Source: Melieria omissa
Lineage: Eukaryota; Arthropoda; Insecta; Diptera; Ulidiidae
Reading direction: 5' to 3'
NCBI GenBank assembly: GCA_963971225.1
Contig: OZ020269.1
Span: 19,342,921-19,406,920 of the forward strand
Length of the DNA stretch: 64,000 nucleotides
A model generated the notes under the pieces. The model saw only the letters and a program-made list of their open reading frames with translations, was not told the origin of the DNA and made no database searches. Below, piece after piece: positions 12,530 through 24,143 of the stretch. A program made the position numbers and the translations under genes. Each line of letters begins with the position of its first letter. The first letter of the stretch is position 1.

Positions 12530-12660
12530 GTGCCTCCTATTACCAACGGTTTGAAAACACCCCTTAGACCAGCCCACCTATTGAAACTTAGTAATTCACG
12601 GGAATTTAGGTTCGTGATGTCCTCTTTTGAAAAGCAATGCTGGCCCAGGCCCGTTTGGTG
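12530..12660 (-). mobile_element. Relic of a non-LTR retrotransposon 3' coding end
   Basis: This stretch aligns by eye with 52280-52400 (shared pattern TTTAGGT..., CATGTTCTCTTCTG-like, CCATCGACCT-like). There the minus strand encodes a reverse-transcriptase C-terminal tail. Both copies are eroded. Confidence 0.45.
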
Positions 12661-12689
12661 GTGGTGAATTAGTCACTTTGGTTTTGTTT

Positions 12690-12930
12690 GCTTGGCAAAC
12701 TTGGCCTTATACCAAGTTATGTATGCACAAGATGTAGTGAAGACAATGCCAAAGGTACCATGGAGCACTTGCTATGCCACTGTCCTGATCTCTACAGGTC
12801 ACGGGTTAGCTGCCTTGGATAAGCGCCGTTCCCTTCCTTGGAAAAAATTGCGGAGCAAAAACGCGGCGACTTACTTAGATTTGCCAAAACATTCTTAAAA
12901 AACTACATATAGGTTTGGCACTCCAGAATC
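12690..12930 (+). mobile_element. Relic of a LOA-type ORF2 C-terminus
   Basis: One forward frame reads GTMEHLLCHCPDLYRSRVSC, matching the zinc-knuckle tail of the full-length element at 37350-41063 (IQHYLCHCPALQERRLRTLG). Stops interrupt the frame further on. It is a dead fragment. Confidence 0.6.
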
Positions 12931-13684
12931 TTGGTGCCACCAAGAATATTTCCAATGTCAATTACTACAAAAACAAAATCACAGCAGGAACTCAAGATGA
13001 TAGCTTCAAGATAAACAATAAAGAAATGGCGTTGATGAAAGCAATGTTCTTCACTTTGTTTAACAATTCCGGTTACTTATTGTACAAATTATATAATCAA
13101 AATTTGTACTAAATGCTGGCAATTAAATCATTAATTCAACGCACACATACATATGCAAGGCAGCAAACAACTAAATTTAGGCATATATTATTAATAGCGT
13201 TCGGATCTTGCAATTTCATGAAACTAGGAATTATGAGTAAGAAATTATTGTAAAAATTAATACCAAATTATTGATCAAGCCACTTGCAATTCTCTATTTT
13301 TGCTTTATAGCTTCATGCGCCACAGTGTAAAATTTGCAGCATGAAATTGTTGAAATTTTTTTTCCATGGAAATTGCGTTGTCTATTTTCTTGAACGAGTT
13401 AATTAATGTAATTTTTTTCGCTGCTTATTTGTATTGCGCCATTGCCAAAGCACTAGTAATATTGAGCATTTTTAGCTCATTGTGCCATGCACAGTAAAAC
13501 TGCTTCGAATATGAGTCATCTTTGCGGCTGTCTCAGTCAGCCGGTGCCACAGATCATAGTACAGTATGTGCAAGTGCTGACTACCGCATAAGTGAACGTC
13601 ACCGGCTATGGTCACAATTGATCAGTTGTTGATCTTTGATCATTGGCTTTGGTTCGAGCGAACATTGCGAATCAACTGGTAAGA

Positions 13685-13745
13685 ACAGTGGTTTGCGAGT
13701 CTGAAGCGATGCTCGATGTCAGGTTCGATTCCCCGTCGAAGCTAA
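13685..13745 (+). repeat. tRNA-like sequence (SINE head or tRNA pseudogene)
   Basis: GGTTCGATTCC at 13722-13732 matches the pol III B-box consensus, and a weak A-box-like TGGTAAGAACAGTGG lies upstream. The T-arm pairs poorly and no clear acceptor stem forms, so it is not a functional tRNA. Confidence 0.3.
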
Positions 13746-14199
13746 CTTAACAATATCACTTTGTCGCTGGTCTTTTTACGAATGAGAAACTCCCAATTTC
13801 GCTGTTTTGAATACTTTAGTAAAATGGTTTTTGTTTATGAAAAGCTTTCTATGTGGTAGTACTTTTTTATTTTAAGGGGTATTACTTATTATTTTATTTA
13901 TTTATATTTTTTCAGCCAATTGTTTTTGTCCTTTTTTAAGAGTATTTAAAATTGTATGCATGATCCATAAGGAAGAAGAAACAGAACCCATATTCGACGT
14001 AAGTAAAGACTGCTAAAAGTGCAACAATGAGCAAATTAATCCAATTTTTTAAAAAGTAAGAACAAAAATTATAATAAGTATTTAAAGAACTAAAAATTAT
14101 ACAAAATGCATTGATTATATAAATTACCCATACCCATAACATCTAAAGCACTGGCGCACCCAAGGGGAGTTTGAGGTTTCAACTTCCCGAAATAAGTAC

Positions 14200-15240
14200 A
14201 GTGGACGTCCAATATAACGAATCTGATGTTGTAACCCCAATTTGTTAAATCGAAAAATTTGTTAAATCGAACGAAATTTTGTTTTGTTTTAAACCTTCCT
14301 TCTTAAAGAAATAGTCTCACATATTCAGTTTTTAACCTTCTGCCTGTCCCTTGGGGTCTATTTGACCCCAGGCGGAATTAAAAAACGGTTGAGCGGTCGT
14401 CTACTTGTGTTATTGAGTGTTAATCGCGCTTACAACCCAATAACAAATCGAGAAAAACACTTTTCGCAGCTTTCCCCTTTTCTTTTTGCAATTTTGAGCA
14501 AAGGACAGACAGAATTTTAAACAAATATATTGTTTGTTATATGTTATACATATATGTTATATATGTATAATGTATATATATATAATATATGTTAGTATTT
14601 TCAAAATACGAATATGTGCGGTGTGTACAGTGAAAAAGTCTTCGATGCGGATTGCCTCTTTACCGCAAGTAAACTTTTCTCTTTGACAATTTCCCTTGAT
14701 TGATTACACAGTGCAACACTGAAAAAAGGGACAAGGTCAAACCCATCTCATTCGATAGAGGACCTCAGTAGATGAAAAAGTGCCAAGGGATTTTTCTCGG
14801 AATGTTCGAGTTTTTTTTTAAATGCAGTTTAAAGATGGCGGCTTAATGCCCCTTCCCGAAACTTTTAAAACATCATATCTTTTGACTCAAATGTCAGAAA
14901 GGAATAATGTTTACGTCAAATGAAAGCTAATGATATGAAGTCGATGACACAATATCCTTTTTTGAAAAATTTTCTGAAAAAGGATATGAAGGACCTCAAT
15001 AAAATTTGTATCCTTGAATATCCTGGAAACCGTGAGAGCTCAATTTATATAAGTGACTTCTGGTGAAAAAGCATTCAAAGATCTATACGGCTATTACTGA
15101 AAACATTTGTTCAAAAAGAACAAAAACTGCCTAAAATGATAAATGGAATCAAAATATTTTGGATTTATTACCATTTGAAATCTTTAGTGAGACTGTGAGG
15201 TCACATCTGGGAATCAGGGTTAAGTATCCTGCCACATTTT
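14200..15240. other. Non-coding stretch with possible eroded DNA-transposon ends
   Basis: CAGTGGACGTCCAATATAACG near 14200 resembles the start of pogo/Tigger-type elements. TTAACCTTCTGCCTGTCCC near 14332 resembles a TTAA-type terminus. Neither has a matching partner that I could find, and there is no coding capacity. Confidence 0.25.
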
Positions 15241-15724
15241 GAATTCATTCAGGTCTATATTATGTAGACTACAAAGTAAACAAATCTTGTTTTTTAAATT
15301 TACAACACACATATTCAATGTCATCCTAAGCTGTGAATCATTTTTCGCTGAACACCTGCCGCTTCAGGCCTTTTGCAACAACTGCACCAACAACCAGTAC
15401 AGCCGATATGCTTTGAAATTTAAAATATTCCGAGCGTGAAACGCAAATTGATATCATAAGTACAGTAAATTGTTAAATCGTTTTTTCCAGCAGCCTTTTA
15501 GCACCGAGTGCCGAATATTTTGCTCTCTGTTGGTTGCGCCACAGCGCCGCACATTTCCATTTGACGCATTTGCTAAGTTAAAATGTAAACAGCAAATTTC
15601 ACTCGAGTGTAAACATATCGACAAAACAAACACACACACACACAATGCCACCACAAAACACAATCAACTGTCTGCGCTCTTTGAAAAGTATCTAATGCAC
15701 ACTCGCGTAGCCATAAGTGTATAA

Positions 15725-16045
15725 TTTTTAATAACAAAAAAAAAACAAAGAAAAAAACAACTAAATAAAAAATGACGCATTTCTGTGGAAAGTAAATAAA
15801 ATAACATTTCAGTTTGCATGCATTTTGCAATTTCGAATTTGGCGAAAATATCAACAGCAAAATTGTTTAAATAGAAACGAAATAAAAAATCGTTATAACA
15901 AACATCATAAAGTCACAAATTTGCTAAGCGAAATCTACAAAATTAAGGAAATAAAAATAATAAAAAAAATAATAAAAAATAAATAATAAAAAAATAATAA
16001 AAAATTAATAATAAAAAAATAATAAAAAACAAATAATAAAACAAT
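15725..16045. repeat. A-rich low-complexity tract
   Basis: Runs of AATAAA/AATAATAAAAAA dominate, especially 15945-16045. Confidence 0.7.
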
Positions 16046-16994
16046 AACAATTTTGTGTAAATATGTAAATATAACAGAGGGGGATATAACGTCAGCTTGG
16101 TGACGTTTTATGTTGTGGTTTGTGTGTGTGTTGACCAGTCTGTGCCTTCCGTGTCTGTGTGTTTCTTTCATATTCGTCAGAGGTATGATTTCCCAGCCTG
16201 TCAACAAAAACCGGTCATAAACCATGAACCATGCATTGATCTTTAATTAATATACTACAATAAACATATTGTATTTTAAGGATAAAAACTCCAATTGTTT
16301 AGTTGCTTAAAAAATACTTTTATAATGGATTTTTACATACATAAAAAAATTTTTACTAAGAGCATTAACTACCCAATAAAGTAGCCGAAATTAGTGAAGG
16401 CAATTTATCAAAGGAAGTAGGAATTAAATTGCCCAAACAAAGATATATTCTAACAGTGTTGTTATTCCTTCTTCACTCCTCTCTGGAGCATAGGGCCTCA
16501 ACAAGACTTTTCTAGGTGGATTCAAATTAAAATGGCCAAAATTGCATTAATTTTTGAAAATTGTTTAAACAAAACTAAAAAGAAACACTTCTACTCCTTT
16601 CTGCAACTTTTATCCAGCTGTCCCACACACTTCATTTCACAATATGCAATTAAACCAATTCGGCAAATTTATAATGAATAATCCAAATGCTTGGCTATAG
16701 CACAACAAAACAACAACAACAAACAATACATAGCAACACCAAATACAATAAATTCTGCACTTTATATTGTTTTCAGTATTGAATTTCAGTAAAAAATCAA
16801 AGAAAAAATCTAAAAAATAAATAAAAATAAAATCCAGCAGCACAACAAATGCAACAACAACTACAACAACAACCAGAAGCGCCATAAAAACAACACAGAA
16901 CGCAACGCACAGTCGGCGACAGTCGGCCAGCGCCATAAACCGGCGCACGGGCGTTGCATTGCACATTCGCAGTCGAGCGTTAAATGTTGCAGCC
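16046..16994. other. Non-coding stretch with CAA-rich block
   Basis: The stretch 16700-16880 is rich in CAACAA triplets, like a fly UTR. The minus-strand ORF across it is low-complexity hydrophobic and is not credible. Nothing else was recognised. Confidence 0.4.
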
Positions 16995-17189
16995 TTAGCG
17001 TCTTTGCTTTTTTTGTGTGTTTTTTATTATTTTATTAATTTCTGCGGCATCTATTAACTGTGTTTGCACTTGACCATAGCTTCCGACGCCGACGTTGACC
17101 ACACTTTGCTGCATTTCCGCCAATTTCTTGTGCTGCGCTTTTTCAACAACATTTATCGCCGCTTGTCGATTTCCTGTGCCATTAGACAT
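16995..17189 (-). CDS. Candidate small protein or first coding exon (64 aa)
   Basis: The minus strand reads MSNGTGNRQAAINVVEKAQH and on to a basic tail (KIIKNTQKKQRR, stop). The composition is soluble, balanced and helical, unlike the low-complexity shadows around it. It may be a first exon with a splice donor inside, for example near the NVGVGSYGQ segment, or a stand-alone micropeptide. I do not recognise it, and chance remains possible. Confidence 0.25.
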   Translation of the reverse strand: MSNGTGNRQAAINVVEKAQHKKLAEMQQSVVNVGVGSYGQVQTQLIDAAEINKIIKNTQKKQRR

Positions 17190-17499
17190 GCGACAAAAAT
17201 TTCCAGCACATACCTTTACACCAACGACAACTGCAACAGCACACACACACGTACACCCAAACACAAACACTCACGCAATTCCGCACGCAAAGCACGGTCA
17301 CTTCTTTTGTATTTTTATATATTTTTCGTTTTGCATCCGGCGTCGAGCGTAGACGCCCAGCGCACATCGCTTTTCGCCTTATTCACTGACTCGTTTTATT
17401 GTTGTTATTGTGCCAATTGACTTTTTTATTATATGTATTTTATTGTTTTGTAAACAACAAAGAACCACAACTTTTCTTTTGTAAATGTATGCTCGAAGT

Positions 17500-18170
17500 G
17501 CGCCTGTTCAGCAAGCGAGCGCCGCGCATGCGTACTTCACCGCACTAAATCATAGACGCGTATGAGGAGTGCATGCAGCCGGTCGTCGGCCAGCTCGCCA
17601 CAACAGACAGCAGCCGCGGCCAAAGCGCCAAGAGCCGAACCCGAGAATGTTGAAGCGGGCAGCGAGCAGTAAAGCCGTTCGACGCTGTGAATCACTACGC
17701 CAAGTCTCAGCGCCGCCAAACGGCAACAACAAGTAAAAAAACCTAAAAAAAGTGAAACAAGAAACCAAAATTAAAGAGCAGCAAACAAAAAGATGAGCTA
17801 TAAACGAACGAAAAGGAAAAAGTTTAAGCGCTGCCTGTGCGCCGCACTTGCACACAGCACCGCGTCGCAAGCAACAACAATGGACGGACCGGAGGGAACA
17901 GACAAACCCGGCTGGACAACCGAACGGACAATGCGACTGTGCCGGTAATAATGAACGTGGCGAAAACTCAACAAACAACAACAACAACAACTGGGTATAT
18001 AATTTTGCAGCGCAAATGTGTAGCAGCAGCGGCGGCGGCGGCGGCGTTTCGATCGAAAATCGAACACGGCCCGACGTCGAATCGATTGGCGGCTAGTTGG
18101 GTTTACTCGAGCGCCGTTCTTCATGCAATAAATTGCATACCCTATAGTCAGCACGAGATGTGAGGCAAAT
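17500..18170. promoter_or_regulatory. GC-rich block, possible promoter / first exon of an unplaced gene
   Basis: This block is markedly GC-richer than the flanks. It contains CAACAA and GCGGCGGCGG runs, with TATATAAT near 17995. ORFs on both strands lack domains. Such blocks are often 5' UTR plus core promoter in flies, but no transcript can be assigned from sequence. Confidence 0.25.
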
Positions 18171-18270
18171 TTGTTGCGTTGGGGTCCAAAAATGATGGAA
18201 CAAATTTTATGATTACAGTGCATGGTATCACTTTGATTGACCAAGTTTGTTTTTTGTTGACAAGGGAGAC

Positions 18271-18795
18271 TTAACCCTTTCGCTATTTTGTTGCCATGTG
18301 GCAACACGCTACTTTGTGGACGTCTGCATCCTCTCTGGTTGCAAGAATACATTTTTTTGTTGGTCTTTAGAATAGTTTGAAGTTTTAGGAAAAATACGAA
18401 ATTAATAAACTGAAGATTTAAGTTTAAAGAAGAGAAGTATACACTTTTTTTTATGGTATATCTTGACATAGTAAAGGAAGAAGAAGCAGAAAAAATAGAG
18501 AACTTTTTAATTTGACGTTTTCTTTCAATTTAGATATTTTTTCTCTTAATTTTGGCTGAAGTAAATGAATAAATATTCAAATATTTCTTATGCGTAAAAA
18601 GTTGTATGCTAAATTAATTATTACAGCCACAACCATGTGGTTTCTCTCATAGAAAAACACCCTAAAATACAGGGTCCGAGTATAAAAATTAAAAAAATTC
18701 TTATGGAATGTTGCTTATATAACCACAGAGAAGCCTAAAACGTCAAATTTACAATTTTAACTTTGCCCAGTAAAAACCTGTAGCGAAAGAGTTAA
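18271..18795. mobile_element. TTAA-flanked MITE (525 bp)
   Basis: Left TTAACCCTTTCGCTA and right TAGCGAAAGAGTTAA are inverted, with TTAA at both borders. The termini share TTAACCCTTTCG with the 47741-48240 element, but the interiors differ. There is no coding capacity. Confidence 0.75.
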
Positions 18796-21022
18796 GAAAT
18801 AATAAATATTAAGAACTTCTCTACCAAATGTTTGCTTTCGAGGCGAAAAGTTTGTTTAATTGAAAAGCTTTAATTCTTTGCAGAAATCGTAAGCCACCTA
18901 TAACAGTTTTTAAATAACTTTACTTACCTAAACAATTTCATTTAATAGTTTCTTTTAACTCGCTCATTTGATTAAAATCTAACTTTTAAATTGCCCGCGT
19001 TAAATAGCTAAACTCAAATGCTCCACCATTAACCGCAGCGCAACGAAACGCTCCGGCTGGCGCATTAATCGTGCGCACAAATGACCAGTGCCAAGTTTTT
19101 GCCCCAACAAAGCTTCACTTCTTGCAAAAATCAAAAAATAAAGCAGTACAAATGAAAACTCGAAGAGAACATCAGCCGATTGGGATTCGCTACGGTTTGC
19201 AGTTCCAAAGCCCACACTGCGCAAAGCGTACGCAAGCGCACAGCATCGATCGATGGCGAATGTGGCGAAAGAAGAGAACGCAGTAAAAGGCAGCTAATGA
19301 AAAGAAGGTCGCGTTGTTTGGCGTTTTGCTTTCTTTTAGCCATTTATTGGCGTTCAACGTTAATAACGACCGCCAGTTTATCCTTTTTTGGGAGGCGCGC
19401 GTACACACACACACTCTCTCAAGCACAACGGCATGGCAACGTGTGTGCGTGAGCCTTGTCTCAGATTAACTTTGGCGGAAAACCGGCAAGTTGACAATAA
19501 AATCTAATCGAACTGACGCTGGCAGATGTCACTACTAACAGCCAATACAGTGTCGGCAACAACAACGCAACAGCAACTTGATGAAAAAACAAGAATGAAA
19601 TTTGAGCCACTGACAAAGTGCCAACAACAAACAAGCAGTCGCAATGAGCCGGCCCAGCAAGAGTTAAGTGAGAAGACGCAACCGAAGTCACGTCACAGTA
19701 AAAGCAGCCGCACTCAATTTTTCTAACCAGCGCTCAAGCGCAAACTTTACACAAGCACTCGCCGAAAACAACAACAATAACAATGTGGTAAATAACAACA
19801 ATACATAAATACTTGTAGCTGGCAGCTGTTTGCCGCACAGAACACAAACAACAATGCAGACAGACGCACAGACTTGGCTAAAAGAGCGAAGAACAAACGG
19901 TTTCAGCTTTCAAAGCAACGATTTCCTTCTATTGACCAAGAATTGTTGGTAAAGCGCCGGGAGAAATGCGCTGTTGCCAATTTTGCGCAGGTGACACATG
20001 GCGATGACGAAGCACAAGCTTTGGTTCAATGATTTACAAGATTTTAAATCACTAAAATATAAACTAAACTATTTTAGAACAAGTGCAAAGCCTACATTGG
20101 CTACTAATTTTTCATTTTACTGATTGCTCAACTTGGACAAATGAATGTAAATAGCCAAAATAAAATGAACAATTGATGTGATATGATGCGTAACAAGAGA
20201 AACGTAAACAATTCAGTTACTTGTTACTGCCGCTTTCAGTTTCTGCTCATTGAAATTTGTATTTGATTAAACAAAATTAAAAACTTTTAAAAATACCAAG
20301 GCCACGAGAATTGCTTGCATTGCATAAGTAGCTTTGTTGCATAATCGTGAAGTATGTTTAATGGGCGGGTACAGTTAGTGCCTGGCAAATTGGCGCTTTT
20401 CGAAAGTGCTAAGTCATGTCTAAAACATCAATGCATTCCTTTGTCAAACTAAAAATGAAATATGTTTAAAAAAATTTTAATGGAAAACAAGGTGTAAACG
20501 CTTATATAACTATTATATTGCCACTATAAATCCTCCAGTAATAAATTATCACTGCTATTACATCGCACAGTAGCTGCAGAGTGTAGACATTCTGTACACA
20601 ATTCTCCTTTTTGTAAGCAGGTAATGTTTGTATGATTTTATTGCATAATTAGCATAATAAATAAACTAATGCATTAATGAATTTTGTGTCAAAACAAAAG
20701 CCAGAACAAAAGCCAAATATTGTATGACTCATCGTAGCACCGGTTGATGCCATCGGCGCGAAAAGCGTGACTTGTTATTGTGTGATTTTGCGCCAGGTCG
20801 GCAATTAGCATTGGAATCGGCTAATGTAAGGCAAACATTTCAATTTCAAATTTAAATAAGCTAATAGCCACCCAAACTGTAAATAAATGAATACGAAAAA
20901 CGCAGGAAATTTTGTTTGAATTCGTGTTTTTTGTACTCTATTTACATTTTAATAGCAACAAATAGAATAGTTTTAGTTTCTGTTTTGCCACACTACTAAG
21001 TGTAACTTGAGCTAATTAGTGG
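18796..21022. other. Non-coding stretch, nothing recognised
   Basis: Short ORFs lack domains. An Asn/Gln-rich 66-aa frame at 19526-19726 looks like UTR or chance. No paired repeats were noted. Confidence 0.4.
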
Positions 21023-21968
21023 CTATTTCAGCAGCGATTCCAATCGTTTTTGTGTCGTGTTCTGCGCAGCCGATTTGGGGGTTTGTTTTTTTAGCAGCGC
21101 GGCCAATTGAAGCAGTGAGTTTTGTTTTTGCGTTTTGGACTGCAGCTTGGGCGTTACTGGCGGTGCGGCTGTTTTAGCAGCCTTTTTCTTCTTTTTGTTG
21201 GCCTTGACTATTTTCACAAGTCCGGCATTGGCAGTCGAGGTAGTAGCTTTTGTTTTGAGTACATTCTTAATTCTAGCCCCCATGCTGGTTACTGTTGTAG
21301 TTGGTAGTTTTTTGTTGCTCAGCGTTCGCGTTAGCTGCTGCTTTTCTTCGGTTTTACTCTGCACTTTGTTGAGCTTTAGTCCTGCTGTTTTCTGCTTCTT
21401 TTTGTTCTTTTTCTTCTTTAGCTTTGCTGAATTTGTGGCCACTTCTTCTACAACTTCTTCCATTTCGATTGGCGCTTCATTCTTCTTTGGCTTCTCTAGC
21501 GGCAACCGCGTTTTATGTTGGCAAAAGCCGCACTGTATTTCCTGCGGTACAACAAAAATTAGCAAAGGTAACACAGCCACCTCACTATTTCGAACCAGCA
21601 CTCACCACACTGCTCTGTGCACGTTTCTTCAGCCACTTGGCTCGACGACGTTGCTTCCCGGTGAGAATGCCGCGCTTCTGGCCGTTTTGTACTTCGTCCA
21701 GCTTCGCAATGAGTTTACGTGCCTTGGCGGTGCTGGCCACCTGCTGAGGACGCGCTTTTAGCTGGAACTCGACTTCACCCCACTGGCTGGAGCAACGTGA
21801 GCACATACGGGACGCAGCCACCTTCTCCTTAGGCAGCTGCAGGCTGTGCCGTGCCAGTTTGCGGCATGTGGTCATGTAGTAGGATTTTAGCAGTTGCTTG
21901 CAGTGTGTTTGGGCGTCCAGTGCGTTGGCGCAATCCCAATAAAGCTTCACTGTGTTCTCGGTGGCCAT
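21023..21968 (-). CDS. C18orf21-like (UPF0711) zinc-ribbon protein, two exons, 293 aa
   Basis: Minus-strand exons are 21968-21606 and 21541-21023 (TAA), joined in phase 0 across a 64-bp intron. MATENTVKLY is the first ATG in frame; the codon at 21998 is GTG. An N-terminal helical region (residues 8-50) precedes C56-x2-C59 (MCSRCSSQWGEVEF). A basic linker (GILTGKQRRRAKWLKK) separates it from C125-x2-C128 (IQCGFCQHKTRLPLEKPKK). The four cysteines should form one zinc ribbon. The last 150 residues are extremely Lys-rich (KLKKKKNKKKQK) and suggest nucleolar targeting. The fold resembles the Rpp21/Rpr2/Snm1 zinc proteins of RNase P/MRP, and the human homologue has been linked to RNase MRP. Function in this fly is inference. 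Confidence 0.85.
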
Positions 21969-22198
21969 TTCTTTTGAATTCTTGGTATATAATTTCACTG
22001 ACGCGCGCGGAAATCGAGAGCCAAAACAAAATGCGAATCAGCTGTTGAACATTTGGTTGTTGCGTGTTTCGAACAAATGCGCCGAAACGGGTGGAATTTT
22101 TGACGCTCTGTATCGTCGAAATTCGTAAGCTCAAAGTGTTGCCAGTTTGAAATGTGAGAGTGAAGTGAGATGAATATCATGTTTAAGGTGACAACTTA

Positions 22199-22556
22199 AG
22201 GCTAAAAACATAGTGGAGCGGCGAGCAAAGCGAAGAGCAAGCTTCGAGCAAAACGTAGAGCGATCCATAAGGCATTTTTTGCGAATATTGCGCTTATCAA
22301 TCCATCCACATAAATTTTTTTTGTTTTGTTCACACAAATTTTTAATAGCAAAAATTTTTGGATTTTCAAATAGAGCAAAGCGGCGAGCAAAGCGATGAAA
22401 ACAAAATATTTTGAAATCGTCGCTTTGCTCTTTTCAGCTTTCTTCGCTTTGCTCGTGACTATGTGCGCTTCGATTCAAAAGCGTTGATTTGTTCTCGACG
22501 ATTTGCTCGCCGCTTTGCTCTTCGCTTTGCTCGCCGCTCCACTATGTTTTTAGCCT
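22199..22556. mobile_element. Short inverted-repeat (foldback) element, 358 bp
   Basis: At least 40 bp of perfect terminal inverted repeat (start AGGCTAAAAACATAGTGGAG) bounds a core rich in GAGCAAAGCG/CGCTTTGCTC motifs on both strands. No target duplication is certain. A related start (TTAAGGCTAAAACACATAAA) occurs near 61464. Superfamily unknown. Confidence 0.7.
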
Positions 22557-22809
22557 AAATCTGTTTAAAGAGCTTAAACAAGTTAAATGAACAAAACCGG
22601 ATCGAAACAACTTGCAATTGTTTTTGAAAATTAAACATGTTAAACCATTTACACGAACTAAAACCAATTGTATCCGAAAACTTTTTACTAATGAAACACA
22701 GCTTTTCATGTATGAAACACATCCCTCGAACTGGAACTGCAATTTTGCCAAACAAAACAATACGAAAATTCAGTTGTTTTGTATTGTTGTATTTGTAATG
22801 AAAACGACC

Positions 22810-23700
22810 AAAATGAAAGCGTTTTAAAAGCTTTTGCCTATTTTTATTAGTTCAAAATCACGAAAACCGAAAATTGTCAAACATATTGTATTGTAATATT
22901 GCAGTTTATAGAAAACAGGCAAATCAAAATGGCAGAAAACAGGCACATCAAAATGGCAACAGATTCATTCAACAATAGACGTCAAATAAATATCATCTTC
23001 GTAAAAACTTCCGGAAGAAATATCGAAATGACTCATTTGAAATCACGGATTTGGGCTCAATGTAAACTGGTATGAGATTTAAAATGTTTTATCGAAAAAA
23101 TGGGATAAAAGTGTTTACATAGTCCAACATTGAATGGCGCGTGGTACGTTAATCTAATACTACTTTGGGCAAAAATTCTCAAATGCGAAGCCAAATCACG
23201 CATTTCCTCATACAAATTCAAATCGACGAAATGACTCATTTCAACAAAACGACGAAGTAAATGCGATAAAACATGACCAATTTTATTGAACGCATCACAA
23301 AATGAAAGCGCTTGCAAAAGCTTTTGTTCTTGTTGACAGTTCAAAAACAAAACAAACGAAAATTATCAAGATGGAAATTTTGAATGGAAATTTTCGTCTG
23401 CTTCAAATATGTAGAATATGCTTAGCATGTAAGGTATGTGGTATATTTGTATTCAAATATTACAGTGTTTACAACATAGAGGCAGCAAAACAGCAACAAA
23501 CTATTTGGTCAGAAGCTGGAAAAGAGCTGATCTTTGAGCTGCGGCAAGAGGACATGAGCATTGAGCATTTGACATTAGCTGCCAAACAAAATGCAAATGC
23601 AATGCAAATGAGGCAATGTAAACACCTTGAAATGCCTCATTTGAACCTACGAATTTGGGTGCAATGTGAACGTAGAATAATAAATGTTAGCTTTGAGACG
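22810..23700. repeat. Diverged internal duplication upstream of anillin
   Basis: The segment starting AAAATGAAAGCG...AAAAGCTTTTG occurs near 22810 and 23298. CATTTGAA...ACG(G/A)ATTTGGG..CAATGT occurs near 23036 and 23637. The copies are eroded and non-coding. Confidence 0.5.
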
Positions 23701-24143
23701 TTCTAGTTCTAATTTATTAGTGTATGATTTCTGTTCGCTCTGGCAACATTGCATAGTTTTATTTACGAAAAATCCTCAATTCGCTGCTTTAGCTGAGACA
23801 AGAACCACCAATAAACACATCTCATGATTAAGGAACAAAGCCATAGTTGCTGAGCAGTTGCTGAATTAGCTAAAATTTAAAAAGTCAGCAACTGCTGTCA
23901 GCGAAATTTCATAAATTGCGATCGCGTTGAATGCAGCGGGCGGAAAAAAATTTAGTAGCAACTTAAGTCAGCGAAAAGTAATTGAAAAGTCCTCGGAATA
24001 GTGTAAATTTAATTGTTAAAGCACTGTGTACATCGAGCGAATATTTATATATTGTTTTTTAGTGGAAAAAGAAAATAAAAGCGCAAAATATTGTGAGAGT
24101 GCAGTGGAATTTGAAGTCTATTAAAAAGTTGCGCAGCAACAAA

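Noticed and set aside
13685..13745. Functional tRNA gene
   Set aside because: B box is good but acceptor and T stems do not pair; kept only as a tRNA-like relic.
15935..16966. Hydrophobic minus-strand ORFs (poly-Phe/Leu/Val)
   Set aside because: They are translations of A-rich and CAA-rich low-complexity DNA.
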